The notes beneath the pieces are model-generated. The model made no database searches. It had not been told where the DNA came from and was given only the letters and a program-made list of their open reading frames with translations. From positions 60,057 to 124,056 of the forward strand of contig JAMPGV010000003.1 of NCBI GenBank assembly GCA_023663735.1: 64,000 nucleotides of DNA, given 5' to 3'. The DNA comes from Muribaculum sp. GTDB taxonomy: Bacteria > Bacillota > Clostridia > Lachnospirales > Lachnospiraceae. Numbering within the stretch: the stretch's first letter is position 1; every line of letters starts with the position of its first letter. Position numbers and translations under genes: made by a program. Of this stretch, positions 36,185 through 45,660 are shown one piece after another.

Positions 36185-36437
36185 ATTGCGAAACGATATT
36201 TTGGGGAATCCGAATTGTGCAGATTGTATATTCATAAGCAGACCCTAGCGAACCGTTGGCACTTAGGCGCTGTACTTTAGCGCCTTGAGGTGAGATTTAG
36301 CACTTCTTGGCGAAGCACCCTATGGTGCAAGCCTTAGAAGTACTCCTCACCTTGCCGCTTACGGTGAAGGTTGGACATCTGCGTTGAATGTGCAATTTGC
36401 ACAATGACCCTCTACGAAATGTAGTGTTTCGCAAACG
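36185..36437 (+). repeat. Dispersed structured element, full copy A
   Basis: It fills most of the 430-bp gap between the transpeptidase and ilvB genes. Ends are inverted (TTGCGAAAC at 36186, GTTTCGCAA at 36426). A second nested pair is AATTGTGCA...ATTCA against TGAATGTGCAATTTGCACAAT. Inside are a core hairpin (GGCGC...GCGCC) and a distal hairpin (ACTTCT...GCACC...GGTGC...AGAAGT). The rest of the gap (36438-36539) shows no gene. The same sequence recurs at 59331 and 63869. It carries no open reading frame. Confidence 0.85.
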
Positions 36438-36539
36438 CCTATTTCCTCTTGCCAAGCGATTGTGCGACGATACTCTCAGACTCCGAATGGTACGGCAAGC
36501 GGGTCTGCGTCGGCCATACGATTCGTGTAATCCCCCACT

Positions 36540-38243
36540 CTATTCGCCCCTTGCGGCCAGATCGTCTCCGTCAAACACCTCGTCGATGGGCGCTCCTGCG
36601 GGAACCATGGGAAATACCTTATCATCCTCGGGAATCACGCACTCGATCAGCACGGGACGCTTCATTTCGATCGCCCGCTCCAGAGCGGGAGCCACCTCTT
36701 CCTTGGCGGTGACACGGATCGCCGCGCAGCCGAGCGCCTCCGCCACCTTGCAGAAATCCACGGCGTCCTGCAATACCGTCTGGGAATACCTCTTTCCGTA
36801 AAACAGCGTCTGCCACTGGCGCACCATCCCCAGCACATGATTGTTGATGACAATCTGGATAATGGGAATATTATAACGGCTGGCCGTTGCAAGCTCGTTC
36901 ATATTCATCCGGAAACATCCGTCTCCCGCAATGTTCACGCAGAGTTTATCGGGCTGTCCCACCTGCGCGCCGATACATGCGCCCAGACCGTATCCCATGG
37001 TGCCGAGTCCTCCCGACGAAAGGAAAGTTCTGGGTTTCGTATAGCGGTAATACTGCGCCGCCCACATCTGATGCTGTCCCACATCCGTGGTGATCAGCGC
37101 GTCCCCCTTGGTCACGCGGTAAAGCTCCTCCATCACATACGGGCAGGAGAGATTTGCCGGGTCATACTTTAACGGATACTGTTCCTTGAACGCCGCGATG
37201 GTCTCCATCCACTCCCCATGCCGATACGCGCCCTGTTCCCCGCATTCTCTGGCAATGCGTGCGTTCAAATCCTCCAGCACCGCTTTCAGATCCCCCGTGA
37301 GGGAGGCGTCCACGCGGATATTTTTGTTGATCTCCGCCGCATCCACGTCGATATGCACAATTTTGGCATTCTCGGCAAACTTTTTGGGATTGCCGATCAC
37401 ACGATCCGAGAATCTGGCTCCCAGCGCTACCAGCAGATCGCAGCGGCTCACGCCCAGATTGGAAGTCTTGGTGCCATGCATCCCAATCATTCCCGTATAG
37501 CGCGGGCTTGTGCCGTCAAACGCCCCCTTCCCCATCAAGGTGTCGCACACGGGCGCATCAATCAGCTCCGCAAAACGCGCCACCTCCTCGGAAGCCTCCG
37601 AGATAATCGCGCCGCCGCCCAGATAGATATAGGGCCGCTCGGCCTCCCGGATATACGTCAGCACTTTCTCCATATCGGACTCTTGATAAAAAACCTGCCG
37701 CTCGGCCGTTTTGATGCGGGCGGGTGTAAACTCGCACTGTGCCGCCGTCACATCCTTGGTGATATCCACCAACACCGGTCCCGGTCTGCCGCTGCGGGCG
37801 ATCTCAAACGCTTTGCGGATGGTGTCCGCAAGCTGTTCCACATTCTTTACAATATAGCCGTGTTTGGTGATGGGCATGGTCACCCCGGCGATGTCCACCT
37901 CCTGAAAGCTGTCCTTGCCCAGCATCGGAAGCGTCACGTTGGCAGTGATTGCCACCATCGGCACGGAGTCCATATAAGCGGTGGCGATTCCGGTCACCAG
38001 ATTGGTTGCGCCGGGTCCGCTGGTGGCAAGGCACACGCCCACCTTGCCGGTGGCGCGGGCATAACCGTCCGCCGCATGAGCCGCCCCCTGTTCATGGGAG
38101 GTGAGGATATGGCGAATCTCCTCACTGTGTTTATATAATGCATCGTAGATGTTGAGGATGGCTCCGCCGGGATAACCGAACACGGTGTCAACCCCCTGTT
38201 CTTTCAAACATTCTACCACGATTTCCGAACCGTTTAAAAGCAT
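36540..38243 (-). CDS. ilvB: Acetolactate synthase, large subunit
   Basis: This 567-residue ThDP enzyme condenses pyruvate units for valine/leucine or with 2-ketobutyrate for isoleucine. It has FGYPGGAILN, the ThDP-activating Glu in TSHEQGAAHAADGYAR, the FAD-binding-type middle domain, and the ThDP/Mg motif NIAGDGCFRMNMNEL (about residue 425). A separate regulatory subunit (ilvN) is not next to it. It follows ilvD in a leuB-ilvD-ilvB set. The start has AAGGAGGAG before ATG 38243. Confidence 0.96.
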   Translation of the reverse strand: MLLNGSEIVVECLKEQGVDTVFGYPGGAILNIYDALYKHSEEIRHILTSHEQGAAHAADGYARATGKVGVCLATSGPGATNLVTGIATAYMDSVPMVAITANVTLPMLGKDSFQEVDIAGVTMPITKHGYIVKNVEQLADTIRKAFEIARSGRPGPVLVDITKDVTAAQCEFTPARIKTAERQVFYQESDMEKVLTYIREAERPYIYLGGGAIISEASEEVARFAELIDAPVCDTLMGKGAFDGTSPRYTGMIGMHGTKTSNLGVSRCDLLVALGARFSDRVIGNPKKFAENAKIVHIDVDAAEINKNIRVDASLTGDLKAVLEDLNARIARECGEQGAYRHGEWMETIAAFKEQYPLKYDPANLSCPYVMEELYRVTKGDALITTDVGQHQMWAAQYYRYTKPRTFLSSGGLGTMGYGLGACIGAQVGQPDKLCVNIAGDGCFRMNMNELATASRYNIPIIQIVINNHVLGMVRQWQTLFYGKRYSQTVLQDAVDFCKVAEALGCAAIRVTAKEEVAPALERAIEMKRPVLIECVIPEDDKVFPMVPAGAPIDEVFDGDDLAARGE

Positions 38244-38264
38244 GGTACTCCTCCTTTATCTCCT

Positions 38265-38354
38265 GCCACGGCATGACTGCATGTGCATTATTTGCGCGTG
38301 CGTTATTTTCCCGTGCATTACTTGCACATTCATTCCCTGCACGTTCATTACTTG
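38265..38354. repeat. 15-bp tandem array starting at the ilvD stop codon
   Basis: About six copies of a 15-bp unit (minus strand close to CAAGTAATGCACGTG) run from the last two codons of ilvD into the 104-bp gap before ilvB. The TAA stop of ilvD lies inside the first unit. Confidence 0.9.
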
Positions 38355-40018
38355 CGCGGGATTTCCAGCACGGCTCCCCTGTTGCCGCTGGTCACAAGCT
38401 CCCTGTACCGGGAGAGATATCCGGTGGTCACCTGCGGCTCTCTGGGCTGCCATTTGGCGCGCCGCTCGGCAAGCGTCTCATCGGAAACCAGCACATCCAG
38501 TTTGTTGGCGGGGATATCAATGCGGATGATATCGCCCTCCTCCACCAGCGCAATCGGTCCGCCCACAGCCGCCTCGGGGGACACATGTCCGATGGACGCG
38601 CCGCGGGATGCGCCGGAGAACCGTCCGTCCGTAATCAGCGCCACGGAGGAACCGAGTCCCATTCCTGCGATGGCCGAGGTCGGGTTGAGCATCTCCCTCA
38701 TGCCGGGTCCCCCCTTGGGACCCTCATACCGAATAACCACCACGTCGCCCGCCACGATCCGGCCGCTCTTGATGGCGTCGATGGCGTCTTCCTCGCAGTC
38801 AAACACCCTTGCCGGGCCTTCATGAACCATCATCTCGGGCGCAACGGCGGAACGTTTCACCACACCGCTGTCGGGAGCCAGATTCCCCTTTAAGATCGCA
38901 ATGCCGCCGGTCTCCGAATAGGGATTTTCCACGGGGCGGATGACTTCGGGGTCCTTGTTGACACAGTTTTTGATATTTTCGCCGATGGTGGTGCCATTCA
39001 CGGTCATGCAGTCCAGATGCAGGAGATTTTTCTTGGTCAGCTCGTTCATCACCGCGTACACGCCGCCCGCTTCGTTCAGATCCTCTATATAGGTGGGACC
39101 GGCCGGAGCCAGATGGCAGAGATTCGGCGTCTTGGCGGAAAGCTCGTTGGCGATATCCAGATTCAGCTCCACACCGGCCTCTCTGGCGATGGCGGGCAGA
39201 TGCAGCATGGAATTGGTGGAACATCCCAGCGCCATGTCCACGGTCAGCGCATTCATAAATGCGTCCTCCGTCATGATGTCGCGGGGCTTGATATCCTTCT
39301 CCACCAGCTCCATGATCTTCATTCCGGCGTGCTTGGCCAGCCGGATTCTCTCGGAATATACCGCGGGAATCGTACCGTTCCCCTTCAGTCCCATACCGAT
39401 GGCCTCTGTGAGGCAGTTCATGGAATTGGCGGTGTACATGCCGGAGCAGGAACCGCAGGTCGGGCAGGTCTTCTCCTCAAACTCGCACAGTTCCTCCTGC
39501 GTCATGGTGCCTGCAGCCACGCTGCCCACGGCCTCAAACATCGAAGAAAGGCTCCGCTTCTGCCCCTTCACGCGCCCGGCCAGCATGGGGCCGCCGGAGA
39601 CGAACACCGTGGGAATATTCAAACGCGCAGCCGCCATCAGCAGGCCGGGGACATTCTTGTCGCAGTTGGGTACGCACACCAGACCGTCGAATCCGTGAGC
39701 CAGCGCCATGCACTCCGTGCTGTCCGCAATCAGGTCGCGGGTCACCAGCGAATATTTCATGCCCACATGCCCCATGGCAATACCGTCGCACACGGCGATT
39801 GCGGGGAATACCACGGGCATACCGCCCGCCATGGCCACGCCGAGTTTCACGGCCTCCACAATTTTGTCCAGATTCATATGGCCGGGTACAATCTCATTGT
39901 AAGAGCTGACAATGCCGATCATCGGCCGTCTGCGCTCCTCCTCCGTGTACCCCAGCGCGTTGAACAGGCTGCGGTGGGGCGCCTGTGCAGTTCCTACCTT
40001 TACGGAATCACTTCTCAT
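38348..40018 (-). CDS. ilvD: Dihydroxy-acid dehydratase
   Basis: The 556-residue Fe-S enzyme makes the keto acids of valine and isoleucine. Cluster-binding Cys are seen in PNCDKNVPG (about residue 115) and [16 protein letters not shown] (about 188-203). The C-terminal half has the substrate-binding [17 protein letters not shown]. It lies 50 bp after leuB with AAGGAG before ATG 40018. The stop codon is the first unit of a tandem array. Confidence 0.97.
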   Translation of the reverse strand: MRSDSVKVGTAQAPHRSLFNALGYTEEERRRPMIGIVSSYNEIVPGHMNLDKIVEAVKLGVAMAGGMPVVFPAIAVCDGIAMGHVGMKYSLVTRDLIADSTECMALAHGFDGLVCVPNCDKNVPGLLMAAARLNIPTVFVSGGPMLAGRVKGQKRSLSSMFEAVGSVAAGTMTQEELCEFEEKTCPTCGSCSGMYTANSMNCLTEAIGMGLKGNGTIPAVYSERIRLAKHAGMKIMELVEKDIKPRDIMTEDAFMNALTVDMALGCSTNSMLHLPAIAREAGVELNLDIANELSAKTPNLCHLAPAGPTYIEDLNEAGGVYAVMNELTKKNLLHLDCMTVNGTTIGENIKNCVNKDPEVIRPVENPYSETGGIAILKGNLAPDSGVVKRSAVAPEMMVHEGPARVFDCEEDAIDAIKSGRIVAGDVVVIRYEGPKGGPGMREMLNPTSAIAGMGLGSSVALITDGRFSGASRGASIGHVSPEAAVGGPIALVEEGDIIRIDIPANKLDVLVSDETLAERRAKWQPREPQVTTGYLSRYRELVTSGNRGAVLEIPRK

Positions 40019-40068
40019 GTTTGTCTCCTTCTTTCTCTTGTTCTTTCTGTTTGTATCCGTCTCCTATG

Positions 40069-41169
40069 TCAGATTTTCTTTTCGTCTTTGATCCGCTCGG
40101 CGAGCAGATCTCCCATCCGGGCGCACCCGACTCTCGTACAGCCTGCGGACAGAATGTCCCCCGTGCGGTATCCGTCCCGAAGCACCTGTTTGACGGCGTT
40201 CTCAATGGCGTCCGCCTCCGCGTCCAGATCAAAACTGTACCGGAGCATCATGGCCGCGCTCAGAACCGTGGCGATGGGATTGGCGGTATCCGTTCCGGCA
40301 ATGTCCGGCGCGGAGCCGTGGCTCGGCTCATACAGTCCGAACTTGGTGTCGTTTAAGCTGGCGCTGGCAAGCATTCCGATGGATCCTGTCACCATGCTCG
40401 CCTCGTCCGACAGGATATCGCCGAACATATTCTCCGTGAGAATCACATCGAACTGCGCAGGGTTCTTGACCAGCTGCATGGCGCAGTTGTCCACCAGCAT
40501 ATGTTCCAGCGTCACGTCAGGATACGCCTCCGCGACCTCCTCCACCACTTTCCGCCACAATCTGGACGAATCCAGCACATTCGCCTTGTCCACGCTGGTG
40601 ACTTTCCCTCGGCGCTTTCTGGCGATGTCGAATCCCTTGACGGCGATCCGGCGGATCTCGTTTTCGTCATAGGTCAGGGTGTCGATGGCCTTCCGCACAC
40701 CGTTCTCCTCCACGGTCTTGCGCTCCCCGAAATACAGGCCTCCGGTGAGTTCCCGCATAATCAACATGTCAAACCCCGCGGCGCTGATCTCCTCTTTTAA
40801 CGGACAGGCTCCCGCCAGCTCTTCATAGAGTACGGCGGGCCGCAGGTTCGCAAACAGGTTCAACGCTTTCCGGATGGCCAGAAGCCCCGCCTCCGGGCGG
40901 AGGTTCGGCGGCAGTTTATACCAGGGCGATGTGGTGGTGTCGCCGCCGATGGAACCCATCAGCACGGCGTCGGCCGCCTTCGCCGCAGCAACCGCCTCGT
41001 CCGTCAGGGGGACTCCATGCACATCGATGGACGCGCCCCCCATCAAAATATCCGTAAAACACATTTTGTGGCCATAGACCTCCGCCACCTTATGTAACAC
41101 TTTTTTCGCCTCCGCCACGATCTCCGGGCCGATTCCGTCCCCGGGGATACAGGTAATCTTCAATTCCAT
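40069..41169 (-). CDS. leuB: 3-isopropylmalate dehydrogenase
   Basis: This 366-residue enzyme oxidatively decarboxylates isopropylmalate in leucine synthesis. It begins [14 protein letters not shown], has [11 protein letters not shown] (about 130) and the NAD-binding [14 protein letters not shown] (about 285). ATG 41169 was chosen with AAGGAGG upstream. leuA, leuC and leuD are not in the window, so this operon is a partial branched-chain set. Confidence 0.96.
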   Translation of the reverse strand: MELKITCIPGDGIGPEIVAEAKKVLHKVAEVYGHKMCFTDILMGGASIDVHGVPLTDEAVAAAKAADAVLMGSIGGDTTTSPWYKLPPNLRPEAGLLAIRKALNLFANLRPAVLYEELAGACPLKEEISAAGFDMLIMRELTGGLYFGERKTVEENGVRKAIDTLTYDENEIRRIAVKGFDIARKRRGKVTSVDKANVLDSSRLWRKVVEEVAEAYPDVTLEHMLVDNCAMQLVKNPAQFDVILTENMFGDILSDEASMVTGSIGMLASASLNDTKFGLYEPSHGSAPDIAGTDTANPIATVLSAAMMLRYSFDLDAEADAIENAVKQVLRDGYRTGDILSAGCTRVGCARMGDLLAERIKDEKKI

Positions 41170-41199
41170 GCCCTGCGCCTCCTTTTGCATCCTATTATC

Positions 41200-41228
41200 A
41201 TAAAAGCAGTCCCCAAAAGGAACTGCTT
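41200..41228 (-). terminator. Terminator after yajC, just upstream of leuB
   Basis: Minus-strand stem AAGCAGT...ACTGCTT followed by TTTA lies between yajC and leuB. A TATGATAAT sequence right behind it could be the leuB -10, so hairpin and promoter may overlap. Confidence 0.6.
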
Positions 41229-41250
41229 CCGGCATCACGCCTCGGTCATT

Positions 41251-41586
41251 CTAATTGTTCTCCGGTTTCTCCACCCTGCTGATGGCAGACTTATCCATCG
41301 GAATCCGGCAGTTTCTGTTGTTACCGAACTCCACGATCACCGTATCGTCGCTGATGTCGATCACAATTCCGTAGAATCCGGATGTGGTCAGCACACAATC
41401 TCCCAATTCCAAAGCCGCAATCATGGCCGCAACTTTCTTCTGTTCCTTCTTCTGCGGTCTCATCAGGAAAAAGTACAGTCCGCCGAAGAGCAGAATATAG
41501 ACGATCACCATCGTCCCAATGCCGACTGCATTGCCCGCCGCCGCAGCGTCCGCCTCGCTCATTCCCGCCGTCAATAAAATTCCCAT
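41251..41586 (-). CDS. yajC: Preprotein translocase subunit YajC
   Basis: The 111-residue protein has one transmembrane helix (IGTMVIVYILLFGGLYFFL, about 22-40) directly followed by MRPQKKEQKK and a small beta domain (ELGDCVLTTSGFYGIV), which is the YajC pattern. It assists SecDF in protein export. ATG 41586 has GGAGGAG before it. tgt lies upstream, a common neighbour. Confidence 0.93.
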   Translation of the reverse strand: MGILLTAGMSEADAAAAGNAVGIGTMVIVYILLFGGLYFFLMRPQKKEQKKVAAMIAALELGDCVLTTSGFYGIVIDISDDTVIVEFGNNRNCRIPMDKSAISRVEKPENN

Positions 41587-41707
41587 TTCTCCTCCATTCC
41601 GACGCACCGCGCCTGAAATATTCTTCCCAGAATCTTTTTAGAATCTTTTTGAAACTATTCACCAAATAGGAAAGATAGCATCCAGATAATCATACACAGA
41701 ATTTCGG

Positions 41708-41727
41708 AAGGGGGCAAGCCCCTTTTT
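41708..41727. terminator. Short GC hairpin between tgt and yajC
   Basis: aagggg-gcaag-cccctt with TTTTT on the plus side only. Both flanking genes are on the minus strand, where it lacks a good T-tail, so it may be only an attenuating or processing structure. Confidence 0.3.
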
Positions 41728-41767
41728 GTGTATTTGAAAATTTTTCATAATTTTTTTAGAAAATCCC

Positions 41768-42934
41768 TCATTCCTGCGGCAGCGCCATGTTCTCCAGCTT
41801 GTGCTTTTTGTAGGCGGCAAACGTCCCCTCGTCCAGCGCGTTCCTGATTTCCTCCATCATCGTATTGTAAAAATACAGGTTGTGCAGCACGCACAGCCGC
41901 ATCCCCAGCATCTCTTTCGCCTTCAGAAGATGCCGGATATAGGCTCTGGAATAACGTCTGCACGTGGGACAGCCGCAGCCCTCCTCGATCGGCCGCCCGT
42001 CCGTCTCGTACTTGGCGTTAAAGAGATTGATTTTGCCGTGATTGGTGTAGAGATGTCCGTGCCGCCCGTTTCTGGTGGGATACACGCAGTCAAAAAAGTC
42101 CACGCCCCGCTCCACGCCCTCCAGAATATTCGCCGGCGTTCCCACGCCCATCAGATAAGTGGGCTTATCCTGCGGCAGATACGGCACCACCGCATCCAAA
42201 ATCCGGTACATCTCCTCATGGGTCTCCCCCACCGCGAGACCGCCCACAGCATAGCCGTCCAGCTCCAGCTCCGCAATGCGCTTGGCATGGTCGATGCGGA
42301 TGTCCTCGTAGACCGCGCCCTGATTGATGCCGAAAAGCAGCTGGGAAGGATTCACGGTTCCCTCCAGCGCATTCAGGCGTTCCATCTCCCGTCTGCACCG
42401 CTCCAGCCATCTCGTGGTGCGCTCCACCGAGGCCTGCACATACCCTCTGTCCGCCTTGCTCGGGGCGCATTCGTCAAAGGCCATGGCGATCGTGGAACCC
42501 AGATTGGACTGGATCCGCATACTCTCCTCCGGCCCCATGAAAATCTTCCGGCCGTCGATATGGGAATGAAAATAGACGCCTTCCTCCTTGATTTTGCGCA
42601 GTCCCGCAAGAGAAAAGACCTGAAACCCTCCGGAATCCGTGAGTATCGGTCTGTCCCATGACATAAACTGATGAAGTCCGCCCATCCGGCGGATGATCTC
42701 GTCCCCCGGGCGCACATGTAAATGGTAGGTGTTGGAAAGCTCCACCTGCGTCTTGATCTGCTCCAGATCCTCCGTGGACACCGCCCCTTTGATGGCGGCC
42801 GCCGTCCCCACGTTCATAAACACCGGCGTCTGGATCACGCCGTGTACCGTGGTAAATTCGCCCCTCTTGGCGCGCCCCTCCGTCTTCAGCAGACGGTACT
42901 TGGCCCGAAACCGCTCCTGTCTGTTCTCTTCCAT
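41768..42934 (-). CDS. tgt: tRNA-guanine transglycosylase (queuine tRNA-ribosyltransferase)
   Basis: This 388-residue enzyme exchanges guanine-34 of certain tRNAs for preQ1. Catalytic Asp residues lie in LTDSGGFQVFSL (about residue 98) and FDCVYPTRNGRHG (about 280), and the zinc site in CGCPTCRRYSRAYIRHL (about 318-345). It lies seven bases after the M15 peptidase gene and 181 bp before yajC. Confidence 0.97.
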   Translation of the reverse strand: MEENRQERFRAKYRLLKTEGRAKRGEFTTVHGVIQTPVFMNVGTAAAIKGAVSTEDLEQIKTQVELSNTYHLHVRPGDEIIRRMGGLHQFMSWDRPILTDSGGFQVFSLAGLRKIKEEGVYFHSHIDGRKIFMGPEESMRIQSNLGSTIAMAFDECAPSKADRGYVQASVERTTRWLERCRREMERLNALEGTVNPSQLLFGINQGAVYEDIRIDHAKRIAELELDGYAVGGLAVGETHEEMYRILDAVVPYLPQDKPTYLMGVGTPANILEGVERGVDFFDCVYPTRNGRHGHLYTNHGKINLFNAKYETDGRPIEEGCGCPTCRRYSRAYIRHLLKAKEMLGMRLCVLHNLYFYNTMMEEIRNALDEGTFAAYKKHKLENMALPQE

Positions 42935-42941
42935 CTGTACG

Positions 42942-44006
42942 CTACCCGTCTTTTTGCAAATCTTCCCAAAATTCTTCCAAAGTAATGCCCCGCTCGGTAA
43001 TCACCGTCGCCGCTTCCACACCCACATATCGGAAATGCCATGGCTCGTACACGATGCCCGTGACATACTCTTTCCCCTTGGGATAGCGCAGGATAAATCC
43101 GAACCGGCAGCTGTTCTCCGCCAGCCATTTCCCGGCGTCCGTGTCCGCAAACTCCTGCTCCAGCCGGGCAAAGCTGTCGCATGTAATATCCAGTGCAAGG
43201 CCGATCTCATGCTCGCTGTTGCCCGGCACCGTCACCACCTGACTGGCCAGCTGATAGGCCTCCAGATAGGACAAGCCCCGGTTCATATAGTCGGATATTT
43301 TTTGGTTGAAATTATACACCTGCCGCTCATGCGTCCTGTAGGGAGAACGCACCTTGAGGCTGATTCCGTCGTCTACGGCCGCCTGCAGCATATCCGACAG
43401 ATCGTCCAGAATCCGCTCGTCGCACTTTAGAGCCCCCTCGATCGTTCCCAGAGAAACAGTGTAATCATCGGGAATGGAATGCTGTTTGTTAATCAGCACC
43501 AGCCGCCAATCGTCTTTGGAAAATTCTCCGGATGCGGAAAGCTCCTGCTCCCTCTGCTCCTTCGGTCTGCTTCTGCCCTCCAGCGACGCCAGAATCTCGG
43601 ATGCGTCATAGGTGTCTCCGGCTTCCGCATCATAGGGACTCTCCTCGCCCCAGATCTCATACTCGGAGAGCGTCTCCTCCTCCATCAACAACTCCATGTC
43701 CTCCGGGCGAAGCTCCGGCTCCGCCGCAAGTTCCACGTCGCTGTCCACATCCTCGGGCCTCCAGTCCGCCCCGCCGCCGTTCCCCGCAATAAACACGGGA
43801 AACGAAAAACTGCTGTAGGTCACAAACAGGCACAGCGTCAGCGCCATCATCGCAAACCGCTTGCCGTTCCCCCGGCAGTAGGCAGCCGCATGGAATCCGA
43901 ACATCGTTACCGCCAGCGCCGCGATGGCAAGGATCATGCATATTCTGTTTTGTCTGCCAAAGCGCAGCAGTTTTTTCTTAACGCGCTCTTCCAGCGTAGT
44001 TTTCAT
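42942..44006 (-). CDS. Membrane-anchored D,D-carboxypeptidase, M15 (VanY-like) family
   Basis: The 354-residue protein has two hydrophobic segments near the N terminus (about 22-43 and 52-72), an acidic linker rich in Glu/Asp (about 80-150), and an M15B peptidase domain (about 165-350). Zinc ligands and catalytic acid are in SEHEIGLALDI and YEPWHFRYVG. It likely trims the terminal D-alanine of peptidoglycan stems. ATG 44006 is preferred over an upstream GTG because AAAGGG then stands 11 bases away. A hairpin (44073-44092) lies in the leader. Confidence 0.9.
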   Translation of the reverse strand: MKTTLEERVKKKLLRFGRQNRICMILAIAALAVTMFGFHAAAYCRGNGKRFAMMALTLCLFVTYSSFSFPVFIAGNGGGADWRPEDVDSDVELAAEPELRPEDMELLMEEETLSEYEIWGEESPYDAEAGDTYDASEILASLEGRSRPKEQREQELSASGEFSKDDWRLVLINKQHSIPDDYTVSLGTIEGALKCDERILDDLSDMLQAAVDDGISLKVRSPYRTHERQVYNFNQKISDYMNRGLSYLEAYQLASQVVTVPGNSEHEIGLALDITCDSFARLEQEFADTDAGKWLAENSCRFGFILRYPKGKEYVTGIVYEPWHFRYVGVEAATVITERGITLEEFWEDLQKDG

Positions 44007-44366
44007 CACTTTGCGCACCCTTTATCCGTCCGGTTTTCGTTTACAAATCCCATCGTCTTCACCACACAAAGATTCCGGTTCATGCCGGAATGTACAATAA
44101 TATATAATATCATATCATAGTTTGCAGAAAAATGCACTCTTTTTCTCAAATTTTCTTCTCACAAATTTTGGCGCGGCTTCCGTTTTTTTCCAAATTCCAT
44201 CCAATTCCATCCGCGCCTTGATTGCCCGTCTGCTCCGCTTTCCGCCCAAAAAGAGCGGCCGGAAAGGATGTTTCCTTCCTTTACATTCCCCGCCCGCCCA
44301 TGCTATAATATAACCAATTCACAAATTCGGAAAATGAGGCGCGGCTCAAGAGAAGGAGGATGGGTT
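44007..44366. other. Divergent intergenic region between M15 peptidase and aroC
   Basis: The 360-bp gap has no gene. It holds an AT-rich stretch (44095-44120) that could be the peptidase -10 region, a short hairpin (ATTCCGG/CCGGAAT, 44073-44092) in the peptidase leader, and the aroC promoter at 44281-44309. Confidence 0.6.
44281..44309 (+). promoter_or_regulatory. Promoter of aroC
   Basis: TTACAT (44281-44286), 17-base spacer, then TATAAT (44304-44309) with an extended TGC in front. The start codon is about 58 bases further. Confidence 0.65.
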
Positions 44367-45467
44367 ATGGCAGGTTCATCATACGGAACGATATTCAGAA
44401 TCACCACATGGGGCGAGTCCCACGGCAAGGCGCTCGGCGTGGTCGTGGACGGCTGTCCCGCAGGGCTGCCGCTGTGCGAGGAGGATATCCAGCGCTATCT
44501 GGATCGCCGGAAACCCGGTGTAACCGGCATCTCCACACAGCGGAAGGAAGACGATCTGGTGGAAATCCTCTCCGGCGTCTTTGAGGGGCGGACCACCGGC
44601 ACACCCCTGTCCATGATGGTGCGCAACACCTCCCAGATCTCCAAGGATTACAGCAATATCGCCTCCTGCTACCGCCCCGGACATGCAGACTATACCTTTG
44701 ACCGGAAATACGGTTTCCGGGATTACAGGGGCGGCGGCCGCTCCTCGGGGCGCGAGACCGTGGGCCGGGTGGCCGCGGGCGCCGTGGCCGCCAAAATTCT
44801 CCTCCAGATGGGAATTACCGTACAGGCCTACACCCGCTCCGTGGGTCCCATCGAGGCCGATCTGTCCGCCTTTGACGCGGACGCCATTCTGTCCACGCCT
44901 ACCGCCATGCCGGACAGGGCTGCAGACGAGCGCGCCGTAGCATATCTGGAAGGCGCCAAAAAACGGCAGGATTCCGTGGGCGGCTGCATGGAATGCCGCG
45001 TGCTGGGACTGCCCGCGGGCATCGGCGACCCCGTGTTCGAGAAACTGGACGCCAATCTCGCCAAGGCCGTCATGTCCATCGGCGCGGTGAAGGCCGTGGA
45101 AATCGGCGACGGATTCGCCGTCTCTCTGGGCTGCGGCAGCAAGAACAACGACTCCTTCCGCATGAGAGACGGCCATGTGGTCAAATCCACCAACCATTCC
45201 GGCGGCGTTCTGGGCGGCATCAGCGACGGGGACATGCTGCTTGTGCGCGCCCATGTCAAGCCCACGCCCTCCATCTATCTCCCCCAGCAGACCGTGAATC
45301 AGGACGGTCTGGAGACGGATCTCGCCATCCACGGCAGACATGATCCCATCATCGTGCCGCGCGCCGTCGTGGTGCTGGAATGCATGACGGCGGTCACCGT
45401 TCTGGACGCCATGATGATCAATATGTCCGCCAGACTGGACAGCCTGACAGACTTCTACCGATCCTGA
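44367..45467 (+). CDS. aroC: Chorismate synthase
   Basis: This 366-residue FMN-dependent enzyme makes chorismate, the branch point for aromatic amino acids. It begins SYGTIFRITTWGESHGKALG, has the family signature GGGRSSGRETVGRVAAGA (about 125-142) and ends with the HDPIIVPRAV segment. AGGAGGATGGGTT precedes ATG 44367. It stands alone; no other aro genes are near. It converges on the lactonase gene. Confidence 0.97.
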   Translation: MAGSSYGTIFRITTWGESHGKALGVVVDGCPAGLPLCEEDIQRYLDRRKPGVTGISTQRKEDDLVEILSGVFEGRTTGTPLSMMVRNTSQISKDYSNIASCYRPGHADYTFDRKYGFRDYRGGGRSSGRETVGRVAAGAVAAKILLQMGITVQAYTRSVGPIEADLSAFDADAILSTPTAMPDRAADERAVAYLEGAKKRQDSVGGCMECRVLGLPAGIGDPVFEKLDANLAKAVMSIGAVKAVEIGDGFAVSLGCGSKNNDSFRMRDGHVVKSTNHSGGVLGGISDGDMLLVRAHVKPTPSIYLPQQTVNQDGLETDLAIHGRHDPIIVPRAVVVLECMTAVTVLDAMMINMSARLDSLTDFYRS

Positions 45468-45540
45468 CGCAGACTCGGCAGCCGCCGTTCGAGCCAAGAT
45501 TTTCTATTTGATTTTATATCCGCACCATGCCGGCTATGCC

Positions 45541-45660
45541 ATGCCCCACCGGCTATGCCTACGCCCCACCGGCTATGCCCACGCCCCACCGGCTATGCCC
45601 ACGCCCCACCGGCTATGCCCACGCCCCACCGGCTATGCCCACGCCCCATCGGCTATGCCC
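45541..45660. repeat. 20-bp tandem array, six copies, at the lactonase stop codon
   Basis: Six nearly identical 20-bp units (accggctatgcccacgccc plus one base) fill most of the 185-bp gap between the ends of aroC and the lactonase gene. The last unit contains the lactonase TAG stop (45653-45655). The rest of the gap shows no gene. Confidence 0.95.

Noticed and set aside
42216-42470. Small minus-strand frames inside tgt
   Set aside because: Alternate-frame shadows of a complete tgt gene.
45541-45660. CRISPR array
   Set aside because: The units are contiguous with no spacers between them, so it is a simple tandem repeat.
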